Shown: positions 9,508 through 18,909, counted from the stretch's first letter. The stretch: 64,000 bases of DNA from Erysipelotrichaceae bacterium (GCA_017428765.1 JAFRQF010000011.1:101176-165175), one strand, 5' to 3'. Notes: generated from the letters alone by a model not told the origin. Translations and numbers: made by a program.

Positions 9508-10730
9508 AATATACTATCCACACATTTCTCCAAAGTCGTTTCTTTGATCACATCGACGAAGCGGTCGATCTCATCCTTCGTATTGTAGATATACATCGAA
9601 GCACGGATCGTCTCGTTGACACCGATGATCTGATCGAGCATCTTGGCACAATGGTTGCCTGTCCTTACGGCGATGCCCTGTTTGTTGAAGTAACCGGCCG
9701 CATCCTGCGCGAAGATGCCGTTGACATTGAATGTCACGATACCGGCTTCCGCGCCATGATTGTAGACGGTCACGTTGTCTAATTTTTCAAGCTTGCTGAT
9801 GAAATAGCCGGCTAGCTGCTTGCCATATTCTTCCACGTTATCCATGCCCAGCTCTTCAAGATATTCGATCGCTTTGCCAAGTCCCAGTACGCCTTCGATA
9901 TCCGGCGTTCCGGCTTCGAATTTTTCCGGTGTGTTCTTCAATATGATCGAACAGTCCGGATAGAATCTGGCATTCGATCCGCCGCCATAGAAGACAGGGT
10001 CCATCTGTTCCAGCAGTTCATATCTTCCATACAGGACGCCTATGCCTGCAGGCCCCAGCATCTTATGAGAAGAAAAGGAAAGAAAATCGATATCCAGGTC
10101 TTGCACATCCATTTTGATGTGCGGCACGGCTTGCGCACCGTCTACCGCGATGTATGCCCCGTGTTTATGGGCGATCGCTGCGATCTGTTTCATAGGATAG
10201 ATGAAGCCTAAGACATTGGATACGTGCGGCAAAGCCACGATCTTCACGTTTTCGTTTTCAAAGCACTTTTCATAGGCTTCAAGATCGAATCTTCCGCTTT
10301 TCGGAAACGGTACATATTTAATGATCGCACCGCTTTGTTCGGCCGCCTTGAACCAGGGAAGGACGTCAGATGCGTGTTCGACTTCACTGGTAAGGATGAC
10401 ATCGCCTTTGTTCAGGAATTTCTTTGCGAAATTGATGGCGACGATATTTAAGGAAGAAGTCGCCCCATAGGTATAGACGATCTCTTCGGGACGCTTTGCG
10501 TTGATGAAGCGGGCGATGGTCTTTCTTGTATCATCGTACCTTTTCGATACCGCAAAAGAGATGTCGTAATCCCCTCTGTGGATGTTGCAGTTATTATGCT
10601 CGTAATAATCGATGACCGTATCGATGACCGATCTTGGCTTGAAGGATGTCGCAGCCGAATCGAAATAAATGAGATCGGGATGATTCATGATCATCGGAAA
10701 GTCTTTTCTTATCTTTTCTACATCGAACAT
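9504..10730 (-). CDS. sufS: cysteine desulfurase SufS
   Basis: This PLP enzyme removes sulfur from cysteine to form a persulfide passed to SufU. At 408 residues it has the group II desulfurase layout: YFDSAATSFKP at the N terminus, the DGAQAVPH region, the PLP lysine in SFSSHKMLGPAGIG and the catalytic cysteine in the short RTGNHCAKM loop. It overlaps sufD upstream by 13 bases and sufU downstream by four, inside sufCDSUB. Confidence 0.96.
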   Translation of the reverse strand: MFDVEKIRKDFPMIMNHPDLIYFDSAATSFKPRSVIDTVIDYYEHNNCNIHRGDYDISFAVSKRYDDTRKTIARFINAKRPEEIVYTYGATSSLNIVAINFAKKFLNKGDVILTSEVEHASDVLPWFKAAEQSGAIIKYVPFPKSGRFDLEAYEKCFENENVKIVALPHVSNVLGFIYPMKQIAAIAHKHGAYIAVDGAQAVPHIKMDVQDLDIDFLSFSSHKMLGPAGIGVLYGRYELLEQMDPVFYGGGSNARFYPDCSIILKNTPEKFEAGTPDIEGVLGLGKAIEYLEELGMDNVEEYGKQLAGYFISKLEKLDNVTVYNHGAEAGIVTFNVNGIFAQDAAGYFNKQGIAVRTGNHCAKMLDQIIGVNETIRASMYIYNTKDEIDRFVDVIKETTLEKCVDSIL

Positions 10731-11449
10731 ATCTGATCCACCTTTGCTATCGCACTTTCCTGGATCTGTCTGCCATCTTCAAAAGCCTCATAATAATCAT
10801 CACTTGGCATCAGGTAGGATTTCAATATCAGATTGAGAGCTTCCTTCTTATCGAGCCCTCTGGAATTCATGTAAAACAGGATCTCTTCATCGATCGTACC
10901 GCTGGCCAGAGAATGGGATGCTTCGACATCGTTCTCATCGATGTTGAGTACCGGAAGTACCCTTGCCCTTTTCGGTGAATCGATGGTCAGACAGTGAGTC
11001 GACTGATGGCACTTGGAGCGTTTTGCTCCTTTGATGATCGTCCCGATGCAGTCCATCGAAAAATCAGCACCATCCAGACACACGATGTTGTTATAGATAT
11101 CGATCGAAGAATCCGATCCGTTGTTATACAGATCATAGATCACATCTTTCTTTCCGGTTCCAAGATATGTCGAATTGACATTCAAAGAAGAACCTTTTTC
11201 GACAAAGACTTTCGATTCCTGTTTCAGATCACAGGCATCCAGCTGCAGATAATTGATCTGTACGCTGCTGTTAACGATCTGTCCGCTGTCAGATAAGACA
11301 AGATCGCCTTTGTGATCGTTATAGATCAGTATCTTGTAATCTCCGTCTTTGAGATCGTATTTCAGATTGATCTTATCGTTTTTCAATATGACAGTCATCG
11401 AAGAATCGATGAGGACTTCTCTTTCATCTTCTATGATCTTTTTAGGCAT
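10718..11449 (-). CDS. sufD: SufD, Fe-S assembly subunit (short form)
   Basis: SufD pairs with SufB and SufC in the scaffold complex. From the preferred ATG at 11449 it has 243 residues, much shorter than the roughly 430 of Bacillus SufD. The C terminus keeps the SufB/SufD signature (HSLASGTIDEEILFYMNSRG, then KKEALNLI), so the reduction is on the N-terminal side. The ATG is preceded by GAGAGGT at good spacing; a GTG eight codons upstream lacks this. It overlaps the sufC stop by eight bases. Confidence 0.9.
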   Translation of the reverse strand: MPKKIIEDEREVLIDSSMTVILKNDKINLKYDLKDGDYKILIYNDHKGDLVLSDSGQIVNSSVQINYLQLDACDLKQESKVFVEKGSSLNVNSTYLGTGKKDVIYDLYNNGSDSSIDIYNNIVCLDGADFSMDCIGTIIKGAKRSKCHQSTHCLTIDSPKRARVLPVLNIDENDVEASHSLASGTIDEEILFYMNSRGLDKKEALNLILKSYLMPSDDYYEAFEDGRQIQESAIAKVDQICSM

Positions 11450-12266
11450 TTTTACCTCTCGGGTTTCTGGCACAGGTGCCTAAAGAATAGACTAAAGGAC
11501 GGCTTTCCTTGACCGGCTGGATCTTGAGTTCGTCATATAACCAGTCATATCCGTCGGAATCGATCTTGTAGACCAGCTCATCATCGCCTTCCACGACGAT
11601 CCTTCCGTCAACGATGACATGCGAGTGGGTCGGTTTGATCATCGTAAAGAATCTCTCGTAATGCGAAACGATCATGAGGCCAAGATCCGTTTCGTTCTTA
11701 AGATCATGGATGGCATCCGATACAAGCTTTATGGCATCGACATCAAGACCTGAGTCGATCTCATCGAGCATGGCGATATCCGGATGCAGCATCATCATCT
11801 GCAGGATCTCATTTCTCTTCTTTTCACCGCCGGAAAAACCGTCGTTGACGAAACGGTGCGCGAGATCTTCTTTCATCTTCAGTTTGGATATATTGGATTC
11901 CATCGCTTTGATGAACTTGAAAAGAGAGATGTTCTTTTCAAGTCTGGCGTTGATCGCTGCTCTCAAAAAATCAGAATTGGTCACGCCGGCGATCTCTTTG
12001 GGATACTGCATCGCCAGGAACAGACCCTTTTTGGAACGCTCATCGACGCTCATCGCAAGGACATCTTCCCCATCAAAAAGGATCGAGCCTTTGGTCACGG
12101 TATATGCGGGATGGCCCATGATCGTTGACAGCAAGGTAGACTTGCCGTTGCCGTTTGGGCCCATGATCGCATGGATCTCACCGGTATTGACCGTAAGATC
12201 GATGCCCTTCAGTATTTCTTTTTCTCCGACACTGACATGGAGATCTTTGATTTCTAATGTTTTCAT
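11442..12266 (-). CDS. sufC: SufC, ATPase of the SufBCD complex
   Basis: This ABC-type ATPase drives conformational change in SufBCD. Walker A is GPNGNGKST, the signature is FSGGEKKRNEI and Walker B is AMLDEIDSGLD, followed by the switch histidine in IVSHYERF. I prefer the ATG at 12266 (274 residues, MKTLEIKDLHV) because GGTGGTGA lies just upstream. An ATG at 12278, which adds MVVN, sits five bases after TGTTATAAT and could be a leaderless start. It is first in sufCDSUB. Confidence 0.95.
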   Translation of the reverse strand: MKTLEIKDLHVSVGEKEILKGIDLTVNTGEIHAIMGPNGNGKSTLLSTIMGHPAYTVTKGSILFDGEDVLAMSVDERSKKGLFLAMQYPKEIAGVTNSDFLRAAINARLEKNISLFKFIKAMESNISKLKMKEDLAHRFVNDGFSGGEKKRNEILQMMMLHPDIAMLDEIDSGLDVDAIKLVSDAIHDLKNETDLGLMIVSHYERFFTMIKPTHSHVIVDGRIVVEGDDELVYKIDSDGYDWLYDELKIQPVKESRPLVYSLGTCARNPRGKNA

Positions 12267-12283
12267 ATTCACCACCATCTCGA

Positions 12284-12292
12284 ATTATAACA
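12284..12292 (-). promoter_or_regulatory. extended -10 promoter of sufCDSUB
   Basis: TG-T-TATAAT with TATAAT at 12289-12284. The predicted transcription start at about 12277 falls on the upstream ATG or its neighbour, so the leader has about 0-12 bases. I saw no recognisable -35. Confidence 0.65.
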
Positions 12293-12357
12293 CCTAAGTA
12301 TAAATAAGGTTATTTTATTATTCATCCTGAATTTTATGTGAACTTTAAATGTTCAAA

Positions 12358-12386
12358 TTGTATTAAAGAATCGAAACGCTTATAAT
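12358..12386 (+). promoter_or_regulatory. promoter of the ppiC-lipoprotein-hit operon
   Basis: TTGTAT (12358-12363), a 17-base spacer and TATAAT (12381-12386) form a sigma-A type promoter. It is followed by GGAGG at 12398-12402 and ATG at 12410. Confidence 0.75.
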
Positions 12387-12409
12387 ATATAACGTTTGGA
12401 GGTTTTTTT

Positions 12410-13414
12410 ATGGACAAAAAGGAACTTATTAAAAAATATTGGTTCATTGGCGTCGTCGCTGTCGCCTTGCTCGTTTTTGTCGGGATCTATGCTGCAGATG
12501 CATATAAAAATAGAGAGATCGTAGTAAATAACAAACAGATCGACGGCAAGTATGTCGCTTATACCCTGGATGGAGAACCTGTCTATGCGGATGACCTGTA
12601 TGCTTCTCTTTATGAAAAAAGCGGTGTCTCGCAAGCAGTCGTCGCTTATGAACGTGCCATCTTCAACGAAGGTTATGAGACCACGGAAGAGATGAACACC
12701 AACGCGACCAATTCCGCTGCCAGCATCCTCTCCCGCTATTCGGAAGACTATGTCCTGGATTCGCTCAAGGCCATGGGCTACACCGGCGGTATCGATGATC
12801 TGAAGCAGTACTACATCGATGCGCAGAAGCAGGAAATGCTGATCAAGGACTATGTTGCCGCAAATGCCGATACTTATCTGACAGATTCCATCGGTACCAA
12901 CGGTCGTCTGATCTATCACATCTTGGTCAAGTGCGATACGACTCCGGTCAAGGATGAAAACGACAACATCATCGGTTATGAAGCAAATCCGACCGATGAG
13001 CAGAAGGAAAAGCTCACGCAGATCCAGGATGCTCTCGCTGATGCGAACAACACGTTCGAATATGTCGCTTACATGTATTCGGATGATTCCTCTTCTTCCA
13101 ATGGCGGCTATATCGGCATGATCAACGAAGAAAACAAAGCTAATTATGATCAGTTCTTCGCAGATGCTTCCCTTGCCCTTGCGGAAGGCGAAGTTTCCGA
13201 ACCGGTCGTTTCCCAATTCGGATACCACATCATCAAGAACGTTGCAATGAGTCAGGAAGCTCTGTTAAATGATTACTACTATATTGCAAGTCTTCAAAGC
13301 ACCTATCCGACGATGGCGATCAAGGCCATTATGGAAAAAGGCACGGAGCTCGGCTTTGAGATCAAAGATGAAGATCTGAAAGCACAGATCGAAGCTCAGC
13401 TGGAGGAAAACTAG
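12410..13414 (+). CDS. membrane-anchored parvulin-type peptidyl-prolyl isomerase
   Basis: It is likely an extracytoplasmic foldase of the PrsA/SurA type. Residues 10-29 form an uncleaved N-terminal membrane helix (YWFIGVVAVALLVFVGIYAA) with no lipobox cysteine. A helical SurA-like region follows, then a parvulin domain at about residues 160-285: RLIYHILVKCD near its start and GEVSEPVVSQFGYHIIKN near its end. The 334 residues are typical. The SD GGAGG is strong. The next gene starts one base after this stop and encodes a related lipoprotein. True PrsA is a lipoprotein, so I leave the symbol blank. Confidence 0.85.
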   Translation: MDKKELIKKYWFIGVVAVALLVFVGIYAADAYKNREIVVNNKQIDGKYVAYTLDGEPVYADDLYASLYEKSGVSQAVVAYERAIFNEGYETTEEMNTNATNSAASILSRYSEDYVLDSLKAMGYTGGIDDLKQYYIDAQKQEMLIKDYVAANADTYLTDSIGTNGRLIYHILVKCDTTPVKDENDNIIGYEANPTDEQKEKLTQIQDALADANNTFEYVAYMYSDDSSSSNGGYIGMINEENKANYDQFFADASLALAEGEVSEPVVSQFGYHIIKNVAMSQEALLNDYYYIASLQSTYPTMAIKAIMEKGTELGFEIKDEDLKAQIEAQLEEN

Positions 13415-13415
13415 T

Positions 13416-14285
13416 ATGAAAAAAATCATTGTCACTCTGTTTGCCCTGCTCTTGCTGGCGGGCTGCTCGAACGCAAATCATTATTCCTCATTATCCGATG
13501 GTGATGATGTCATCTTCACCGGACCGAATATGAGCTATACGAAAAACGACTTATATAAGTCCTTGAAAGTTTCCGGCGAAGAAGCGATCGCTTCCGATAT
13601 CATCGACCAGATCGCATTAAAGCTTGAAGGCATCGATATGGAATCCATCAACGCGCAAGCCGATGAACTTATCGAAACTTACAAATCATTAGGCTATGAG
13701 TCCTATATCATCTCTGCCTACGGATCTTTGGATGCCTACAGGAAATCCTATGTTTCCACCCTTCTGTTATCGGAACTTTCCAAAGAATATGTCAATCAGA
13801 AATTCGATGAACTCTCCGCAGAAAAGAAACCGGTAAAAATGCAGATGGCAAGCTTCGCTAACGAAGAGGATGCCAAGAAGTGCATCGAAGATGTAAACAA
13901 CGGTTCGACCTTCGATATGGCTGCCGTCAACAACGGTGCAGCGAATGCTCCGCAAAGCGCAGTTTATACGGATGATGATTCTTCGCTCGCTTACGAAGTA
14001 AAGGATTATCTCAATTCCACGGAAACGACAGGTCTTTCCACGATCATCGTCTCTGCGAAATCTGCACAGGATGCCAACGGCAACATTACCGAGAACAATA
14101 CCTACTATGTATTGAACATCGAATCCAGAAATGTAGAAGAATTCAAGGATGAATTCGTCGATCTTCTTGCAGCGACCGTCTCATCCGATGATGTCAGAAA
14201 CCACTTCCTGGGAACTCATGAGATCGAATTCTTCGATCAGGATCTCTACGAGATCATGACTGCCGCTTACGAGGTATTGAAATAA
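13416..14285 (+). CDS. foldase-like lipoprotein without a clear parvulin domain
   Basis: A surface lipoprotein of 289 residues. The signal MKKIIVTLFALLLLAGC has lipobox LAGC, so Cys17 would be lipidated. The mature part is acidic, with a SurA-like helical segment (residues 40-130) and a C-terminal half starting at KMQMASFANEEDAKKC where a parvulin domain would lie. The HILVK and FGYHII signatures are absent. It follows the membrane isomerase by one base and overlaps the HIT gene (TAATG). PrsA-like by context and general shape; chaperone function is inference and catalytic activity is doubtful. Confidence 0.7.
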   Translation: MKKIIVTLFALLLLAGCSNANHYSSLSDGDDVIFTGPNMSYTKNDLYKSLKVSGEEAIASDIIDQIALKLEGIDMESINAQADELIETYKSLGYESYIISAYGSLDAYRKSYVSTLLLSELSKEYVNQKFDELSAEKKPVKMQMASFANEEDAKKCIEDVNNGSTFDMAAVNNGAANAPQSAVYTDDDSSLAYEVKDYLNSTETTGLSTIIVSAKSAQDANGNITENNTYYVLNIESRNVEEFKDEFVDLLAATVSSDDVRNHFLGTHEIEFFDQDLYEIMTAAYEVLK

Positions 14286-14680
14286 TGTGCATCTTCTGTT
14301 CGATCATCGAAGGAAACATTCCTTCCAAGAAAGTATATGAAGATGATGAGATCCTTGCGATCCTTGACATCTCCCAGACGACCAAAGGTCATACTCTGGT
14401 GATGCCGAAGAAACACTACGAAAATTTCCTTGAAATGCCTGCCGAAGAATTTGGCAGACTGATGGAAAAAACAAAGGATATCGCAGCCAGAGTCGTGAAC
14501 AATCTTCACGCCAACGGATGCAATATCCTGATCAATACGAATGAAGTTGCGGGACAGACCGTGATGCATACGCATGTACACATCATCCCCCGCTATGATG
14601 AAAATGATTCGATCAGCATTCAGTTCAATGAAAACAAACTGGATCTTGATGAAGTATTGAAACAGATAAACCAGGATTAA
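14285..14680 (+). CDS. HIT family nucleotide-binding protein
   Basis: A histidine-triad hydrolase, probably acting on AMP-lysine, AMP-N bonds or dinucleoside polyphosphates. The 131 residues begin CIFCSIIEGNIPSKKVYEDD and carry the HIT motif HTHVHIIPR near residue 98. It is translationally coupled to the lipoprotein by a TAATG overlap. In Bacillota, hit (hinT) often sits close to prsA, which supports the PrsA-like reading of the two upstream genes. It overlaps ymdB tail to tail by four bases. Confidence 0.93.
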   Translation: MCIFCSIIEGNIPSKKVYEDDEILAILDISQTTKGHTLVMPKKHYENFLEMPAEEFGRLMEKTKDIAARVVNNLHANGCNILINTNEVAGQTVMHTHVHIIPRYDENDSISIQFNENKLDLDEVLKQINQD

Positions 14681-14692
14681 TCCTGGTTTTCT
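14669..14692. terminator. shared bidirectional terminator between hit and ymdB
   Basis: AACCAGGAT-TA-ATCCTGGTT (14669-14688) is a perfect inverted repeat followed by TT on the plus strand. Both stop codons of the convergent genes lie in its centre. The T tract is good for plus transcripts and poorer for minus ones. Confidence 0.65.
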
Positions 14693-15471
14693 TTTGGTCT
14701 GATCTGTATCCTTTCGATGGATACAGGTGTTTTTGTCTTATCATCGATATCGATGAGCACTCCGCAGAAGATGGCCGGACCTTCGGCGATCGTATAGCGG
14801 GTCGGCTGCTTGTTGATATGAAACTGTATGGTCTCATCCACATCTCTGCCGATGATCGAATCATATGCGCCGCACATGCCCGAATCCGTGATGAAGGCAC
14901 AGCCGTTGATGATGGCCTCATCTGCGGTCTGAACGTGCGTATGCGTGCCGATAACGACTTTCGCATAGTCACAGAAGTATTCGGCAAAAAGACGTTTCTC
15001 TGCCGTCGTTTCCGCATGCAGATCGACAAAATAGAAGTCAGGCTTCAGGTTCTTTGTCTGTTCGAGGACTTCTATGAAGGCCGAAGGCGCATCCATGGAC
15101 GATTCTCCGATCAGAATGTTTCCCAAGATATTGGTAAGAATGAAGCGTATCCCGCCGAATTCGATCAGCTTATAGTAATTATCACTGCTTCGTTTGATGT
15201 GATTGTATGGCACGACGAGCTTATCCATCTCCGCCATGTGATCGTTGATCTCGGCTTTGGAATAGGTATGATTGCCCATCGTGATGTAATCGATGCCTTG
15301 GGCAAGGAACTGTTTGTAGATCTTATAGGTGATCCCTTTGCCATGGGCTGCATTTTCCCCGTTTGCGATGATGAGATCTGCTTTATATCGTTCTTTCAGA
15401 GAATATAAAAGCGAAGAGACGATGTCTCTTCCGCTTTTTCCTACGATATCTCCGATAAATAATATCCTCAT
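14677..15471 (-). CDS. ymdB: YmdB-family metallophosphodiesterase
   Basis: A binuclear-metal phosphodiesterase, in Bacillus linked to cyclic nucleotide cleavage and RNase Y function. The 264 residues equal the family length. Metal-binding motifs are FIGDIVGKSGRD at the N terminus, NGENAAHG, MGNHTYSK and IGTHTHVQTAD. It follows rny with a TAATG overlap, the order found across Bacillota. The C terminus ends inside the terminator shared with hit. Confidence 0.94.
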   Translation of the reverse strand: MRILFIGDIVGKSGRDIVSSLLYSLKERYKADLIIANGENAAHGKGITYKIYKQFLAQGIDYITMGNHTYSKAEINDHMAEMDKLVVPYNHIKRSSDNYYKLIEFGGIRFILTNILGNILIGESSMDAPSAFIEVLEQTKNLKPDFYFVDLHAETTAEKRLFAEYFCDYAKVVIGTHTHVQTADEAIINGCAFITDSGMCGAYDSIIGRDVDETIQFHINKQPTRYTIAEGPAIFCGVLIDIDDKTKTPVSIERIQIRPKENQD

Positions 15472-17015
15472 TATTTTGCTGTTTCCTGAGCTCTCATTTC
15501 ACGGATGACCGTTACTTTGATCTGTCCAGGATAAGTGAGTTCGTTTTCGATACGCTCTTTGATCGCTCTGGCGATCATCGTACACTTGTTATCATCGACC
15601 TTTTCAGGGACGACCATGACTCTGACTTCCCTGCCGGCCTGGATTGCATATGCCTTTTCGACACCGTCGAAATCGCTGGCGATCTTTTCCAATGATTCAA
15701 GTCGGTTGATGTAGTTTTCAATGCCTTCGTATCTTGCGCCTGGTCTTGCGGCAGAAAGCGTATCTGCGGCAGCGACCAGATTGGAGATCAGGTTGTCAGC
15801 CGGCACATCGCCGTGATGCGATTCGATCGCATTGATGACTTCTTTTCTTTCGCCGTATTTCTTGGCAAGTTTCGCACCGAGTTCGACATGTGTGCCTTCC
15901 TGTTCGAAGTCAACTGCCTTACCGATGTCATGCAGAAGACCTGCACGTTTGGCCAGGTTCTGGTTGAGTCCGAGCTCAGCTGCCATCATACCGGCAAAGG
16001 ATGCCACTTCGATGGAATGCTCCAGACCGTTCTGGCCATAGGAATATCTGTATCTCATTCTGCCGATCAGTTTGACGAGTTCCTTGTCGATCTTGCCGAT
16101 CTGCAGCTTGAAGCAGGCATCTTCACCATACTTCTGGATATTGCGGTTCATTTCCTTCGTCGTCTTTTCAACGACATCTTCGATCCTGCCCGGCTGGATA
16201 CGGCCGTCTCTGATCAGAGTTTCCAGTGATAATCTGGCGATCTCTCTGCGGATCGGATCGAAGCATGAAACAGTGATCGCTTCCGGTGTATCATCGATGA
16301 TCAGGTCGACACCTGTCGCCTGTTCGATCGCACGGATGTTTCTGCCTTCTCTGCCGATGATCCTGCCCTTCATTTCTTCCGAAGGAAGCGCAACGACAGA
16401 AACCGTACGTTCCAATGTTTCATCCTGAGAATATCTCTGAATGGCTGTTGCGATGATCTCTCTGGCGTTTTCAGCTGCTGTTTCTTTCGCTTCTTCCTCT
16501 TTTTCGCGGATGTAAGCGGCAACTTCATCAGCCATCTTCGATTCGACAACTTCCATCAGTTCGGAACGCGCTTCCTCTTTGGACATGTTGGATACACGCT
16601 CTAAAATTGCAATCTGACCGTCGATCCTGGATTGCAGTTCTTCTTCCATTTTATCTAGTTGAGCAGCTTTATCTTCTGCTTTTCTTAGCTTTTCATCTAA
16701 TTTACGCTCTTTTTGTGTTAAATTCTCATCACGGAAATTCAAAGAATCTTCTCTTCTCTGAAGCTTGTTTTCGTGGTCCTGGACCTCGCTTCTTTTTTCT
16801 TTGATCTCCTTTTCAGCCTGCAGTTTCAGATCATAGACCTGTGTCTTACCATCCAAAACGGCTTGTTTAACAGTGTTTTTAGCTTGATTATTTGCTTCAT
16901 CTAAGATTTTCTGAGCTTCTTTCTTGGCGTTCTTGCCGACAGCAGAGTTATACAGCAAGACCAAGGCAGCCCCCACAACTAATCCGATAAAAATGGAAAG
17001 TACATTAAATTCCAT
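15471..17015 (-). CDS. rny: ribonuclease Y
   Basis: This membrane-anchored endoribonuclease starts bulk mRNA decay. Residues 5-23 form the N-terminal membrane helix. A long charged coiled coil follows (about 25-190), then a KH domain around [18 protein letters not shown] and an HD domain with [13 protein letters not shown]. At 514 residues it is standard. The SD GGAGGT lies upstream of the ATG. It shares a transcript with ymdB and is separated from recA by a terminator. Confidence 0.97.
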   Translation of the reverse strand: MEFNVLSIFIGLVVGAALVLLYNSAVGKNAKKEAQKILDEANNQAKNTVKQAVLDGKTQVYDLKLQAEKEIKEKRSEVQDHENKLQRREDSLNFRDENLTQKERKLDEKLRKAEDKAAQLDKMEEELQSRIDGQIAILERVSNMSKEEARSELMEVVESKMADEVAAYIREKEEEAKETAAENAREIIATAIQRYSQDETLERTVSVVALPSEEMKGRIIGREGRNIRAIEQATGVDLIIDDTPEAITVSCFDPIRREIARLSLETLIRDGRIQPGRIEDVVEKTTKEMNRNIQKYGEDACFKLQIGKIDKELVKLIGRMRYRYSYGQNGLEHSIEVASFAGMMAAELGLNQNLAKRAGLLHDIGKAVDFEQEGTHVELGAKLAKKYGERKEVINAIESHHGDVPADNLISNLVAAADTLSAARPGARYEGIENYINRLESLEKIASDFDGVEKAYAIQAGREVRVMVVPEKVDDNKCTMIARAIKERIENELTYPGQIKVTVIREMRAQETAK

Positions 17016-17068
17016 ATGTATACCTCCATTTCGTAACTAAATTACAGGTTTTTAACCCTTTAAATTGT

Positions 17069-17098
17069 ACTATATTAGACTGTTTTGCACAACCTCAA
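17069..17098 (-). promoter_or_regulatory. promoter of rny-ymdB
   Basis: TTGAGG (17098-17093), 18 bases, TATAGT (17074-17069), then GGAGGT before the rny ATG at 17015. Confidence 0.6.
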
Positions 17099-17121
17099 GT
17101 TATCTGCGGCTTATCCTTGCA

Positions 17122-17155
17122 ATAAGAAAAAAGATGAGGCATCAGTCCTCATCTT
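17122..17155 (-). terminator. terminator of recA
   Basis: AAGATGAGG and CCTCATCTT form a 9-bp stem (17131-17155) around the recA stop codon, followed on the minus strand by TTTTTTCTTATT. Confidence 0.85.
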
Positions 17156-18170
17156 TCGCAAACATTTTTTCTTTGATCTGCTGGGTGATCGCTTCATCGA
17201 TCTGCGGATTTGCCTGCAGATAAGCTCTTACGGCATCGGAACCCTGACCGATCTTTTCGCCATTATAAGCGTACCAGGAACCGGATTTTTCGATGATGCC
17301 AAGTTCGACGCCCAGATTGATGACTTCGGATAAGTGGGAGATGCCTTCGCCGTAATAGATCTCGACCTGACAGGTCTTGAATGGCGGAGCGACCTTGTTT
17401 TTGACGACTTTGACATTGACTTTGTTGCCGATGACTTCCTGACCGTTTTTGATCGCTTCGGATTTTCTGACTTCGATACGGATCGTCGCATAGAATTTCA
17501 AAGCACGGCCGCCGGTCGTCGTTTCCGGATTTCCGAACATGACGCCGACCTTTTCTCTGAGCTGGTTGATGAAGATCGTCGTACAGGAGTTGGCATTCAT
17601 CGCACCGGCAAGCTTACGCATCGCCTTGGACATGAGTCTGGCATGAAGACCGATATTGGAATCACCCATCTCGCCATCCAGTTCCGCCTGCGGGACAAGT
17701 GCGGCGACCGAGTCGACGACGATCAGATCGATCGCACCGGACTTGATCAGCACTTCAGCGATCTCAAGAGCCTGTTCACCGGAATCCGGCTGGGAAAGGA
17801 TCAGTTCATCGACATCGACACCTAATGCTTTGGCGTATCTTGGGTCGATGGCATGTTCCGCATCGATGAATGCGGCTTTGCCGCCGCCCTTCTGACATTC
17901 GGCGATGGCCTGAAGTGCCAGTGTCGTCTTACCGGAAGATTCCGGACCGTAGATCTCGATGATCCTGCCTTTCGGAAGACCGCCTACGCCTAAGGCATAG
18001 TCGATCGCCAACGAACCGGTAGAGATGGCATCGACATCGACATCGGCGTGTTCGCCGAGCCTCATGATCGAACCTTTTCCGTATTGTTTTTCTATCGCTT
18101 TAAGAGCTTCATTCAGTAATTGTTCTTTTTTATCTTTTGTAATTTCGCTGACTTCTTCTTTCTTAGCCAT
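17142..18170 (-). CDS. recA: recombinase RecA
   Basis: RecA carries out strand exchange in homologous recombination and co-protease activation of LexA. The 342 residues have Walker [10 protein letters not shown] (75-83), the [15 protein letters not shown] segment and the DNA-binding loop around [20 protein letters not shown]. The acidic C terminus AKDED is typical. AGGAGGT gives a strong start. I saw no LexA/DinR operator in the 45-base gap upstream of recA. Transcription may therefore come from the pgsA promoter. Confidence 0.98.
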   Translation of the reverse strand: MAKKEEVSEITKDKKEQLLNEALKAIEKQYGKGSIMRLGEHADVDVDAISTGSLAIDYALGVGGLPKGRIIEIYGPESSGKTTLALQAIAECQKGGGKAAFIDAEHAIDPRYAKALGVDVDELILSQPDSGEQALEIAEVLIKSGAIDLIVVDSVAALVPQAELDGEMGDSNIGLHARLMSKAMRKLAGAMNANSCTTIFINQLREKVGVMFGNPETTTGGRALKFYATIRIEVRKSEAIKNGQEVIGNKVNVKVVKNKVAPPFKTCQVEIYYGEGISHLSEVINLGVELGIIEKSGSWYAYNGEKIGQGSDAVRAYLQANPQIDEAITQQIKEKMFAKDED

Positions 18171-18215
18171 GAAATATACCTCCTAATACATTATTTGTAA
18201 AAAATCGGCCGATAC

Positions 18216-18809
18216 CTACATCGATTCGAAAATAAAATCTTTTACCTGCATGAAATACGAGTATCCGCCGGCCACGGAAATGAATGTCGTGAACCAGATC
18301 AGGACCTCATCCATCGGGATGTACCACATCTCAAACGGGAAATTGTTCATCAGGATAAGGACGATCGTGATCATCTGCAGGAACGTCTTGAGCTTTCCAA
18401 GCATGCCGGCAGAAACGACGACGCCCTTCTGTGCCGCCAGCATGCGGCAGCCATCGACAACGATATCTCTCAATATCATAAGGATGCAGCAGACAAGCGG
18501 GATCAGATGCTTGTAAGAAAGGATGAGCAGCATCATGTTGACCAGAAGCTTGTCGGCGATCGGATCGGCGAATTTGCCGAACGTCGTGACCAGATTGTTC
18601 TTTCTGGCGATATTGCCGTCAAGATAATCGGTGAAAGATGCGATGGCAAATAATGCGGCAACGATCACATTGAGATACGGAATGGAAACATTTCCAACAG
18701 TAAAACTGCCGATTTCCGTTCCCGTTTCAGAGTATGGAAAGAGCCATACCAGGGCAACGATCGGCACAAGAACGATTCTGAATAAAGTTAATTTGTTTGG
18801 TAGATTCAT
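18216..18809 (-). CDS. pgsA: CDP-diacylglycerol-glycerol-3-phosphate 3-phosphatidyltransferase
   Basis: It makes phosphatidylglycerol phosphate in the membrane. The 197 residues contain the CDP-alcohol phosphotransferase motif with Asp61, Asp64, Gly65, Ala68, Arg69, Gly78, Asp82 and Asp86 (DYLDGNIARKNN, then GKFADPIAD). Several hydrophobic helices follow. pgsA upstream of recA is the usual Bacillota order (cinA is missing here). A TGCTAAAAT extended -10 ends six bases before the ATG and no SD is present, so the transcript is probably leaderless. Confidence 0.95.
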   Translation of the reverse strand: MNLPNKLTLFRIVLVPIVALVWLFPYSETGTEIGSFTVGNVSIPYLNVIVAALFAIASFTDYLDGNIARKNNLVTTFGKFADPIADKLLVNMMLLILSYKHLIPLVCCILMILRDIVVDGCRMLAAQKGVVVSAGMLGKLKTFLQMITIVLILMNNFPFEMWYIPMDEVLIWFTTFISVAGGYSYFMQVKDFIFESM

Positions 18810-18815
18810 AAAACT

Positions 18816-18824
18816 ATTTTAGCA
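18816..18824 (-). promoter_or_regulatory. extended -10 promoter of pgsA (predicted leaderless)
   Basis: TG-C-TAAAAT with the hexamer at 18821-18816, then AGTTTT and ATG. TTGTGA lies 16 bases upstream as a possible -35. Confidence 0.65.
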
Positions 18825-18883
18825 CACTATCTTTCATTCACAATTATACAAAAGCTTGATTAAATTTCAAGTAAGATGATAAA

Positions 18884-18908
18884 GAGAAAAGACCCTCAGG
18901 TCTTTTGG
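18884..18908 (-). terminator. terminator of rnpB
   Basis: AAAAGACC-TGAG-GGTCTTTT (18906-18887) lies just 3' of the RNase P RNA, followed by the pyrimidine-rich TCTCTTT. Confidence 0.75.
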
Positions 18909-18909
18909 A

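Noticed and set aside
12380..13228. 282-codon open frame opposite the PpiC gene
   Set aside because: The plus frame has promoter, SD and membrane anchor; the reverse frame has none.
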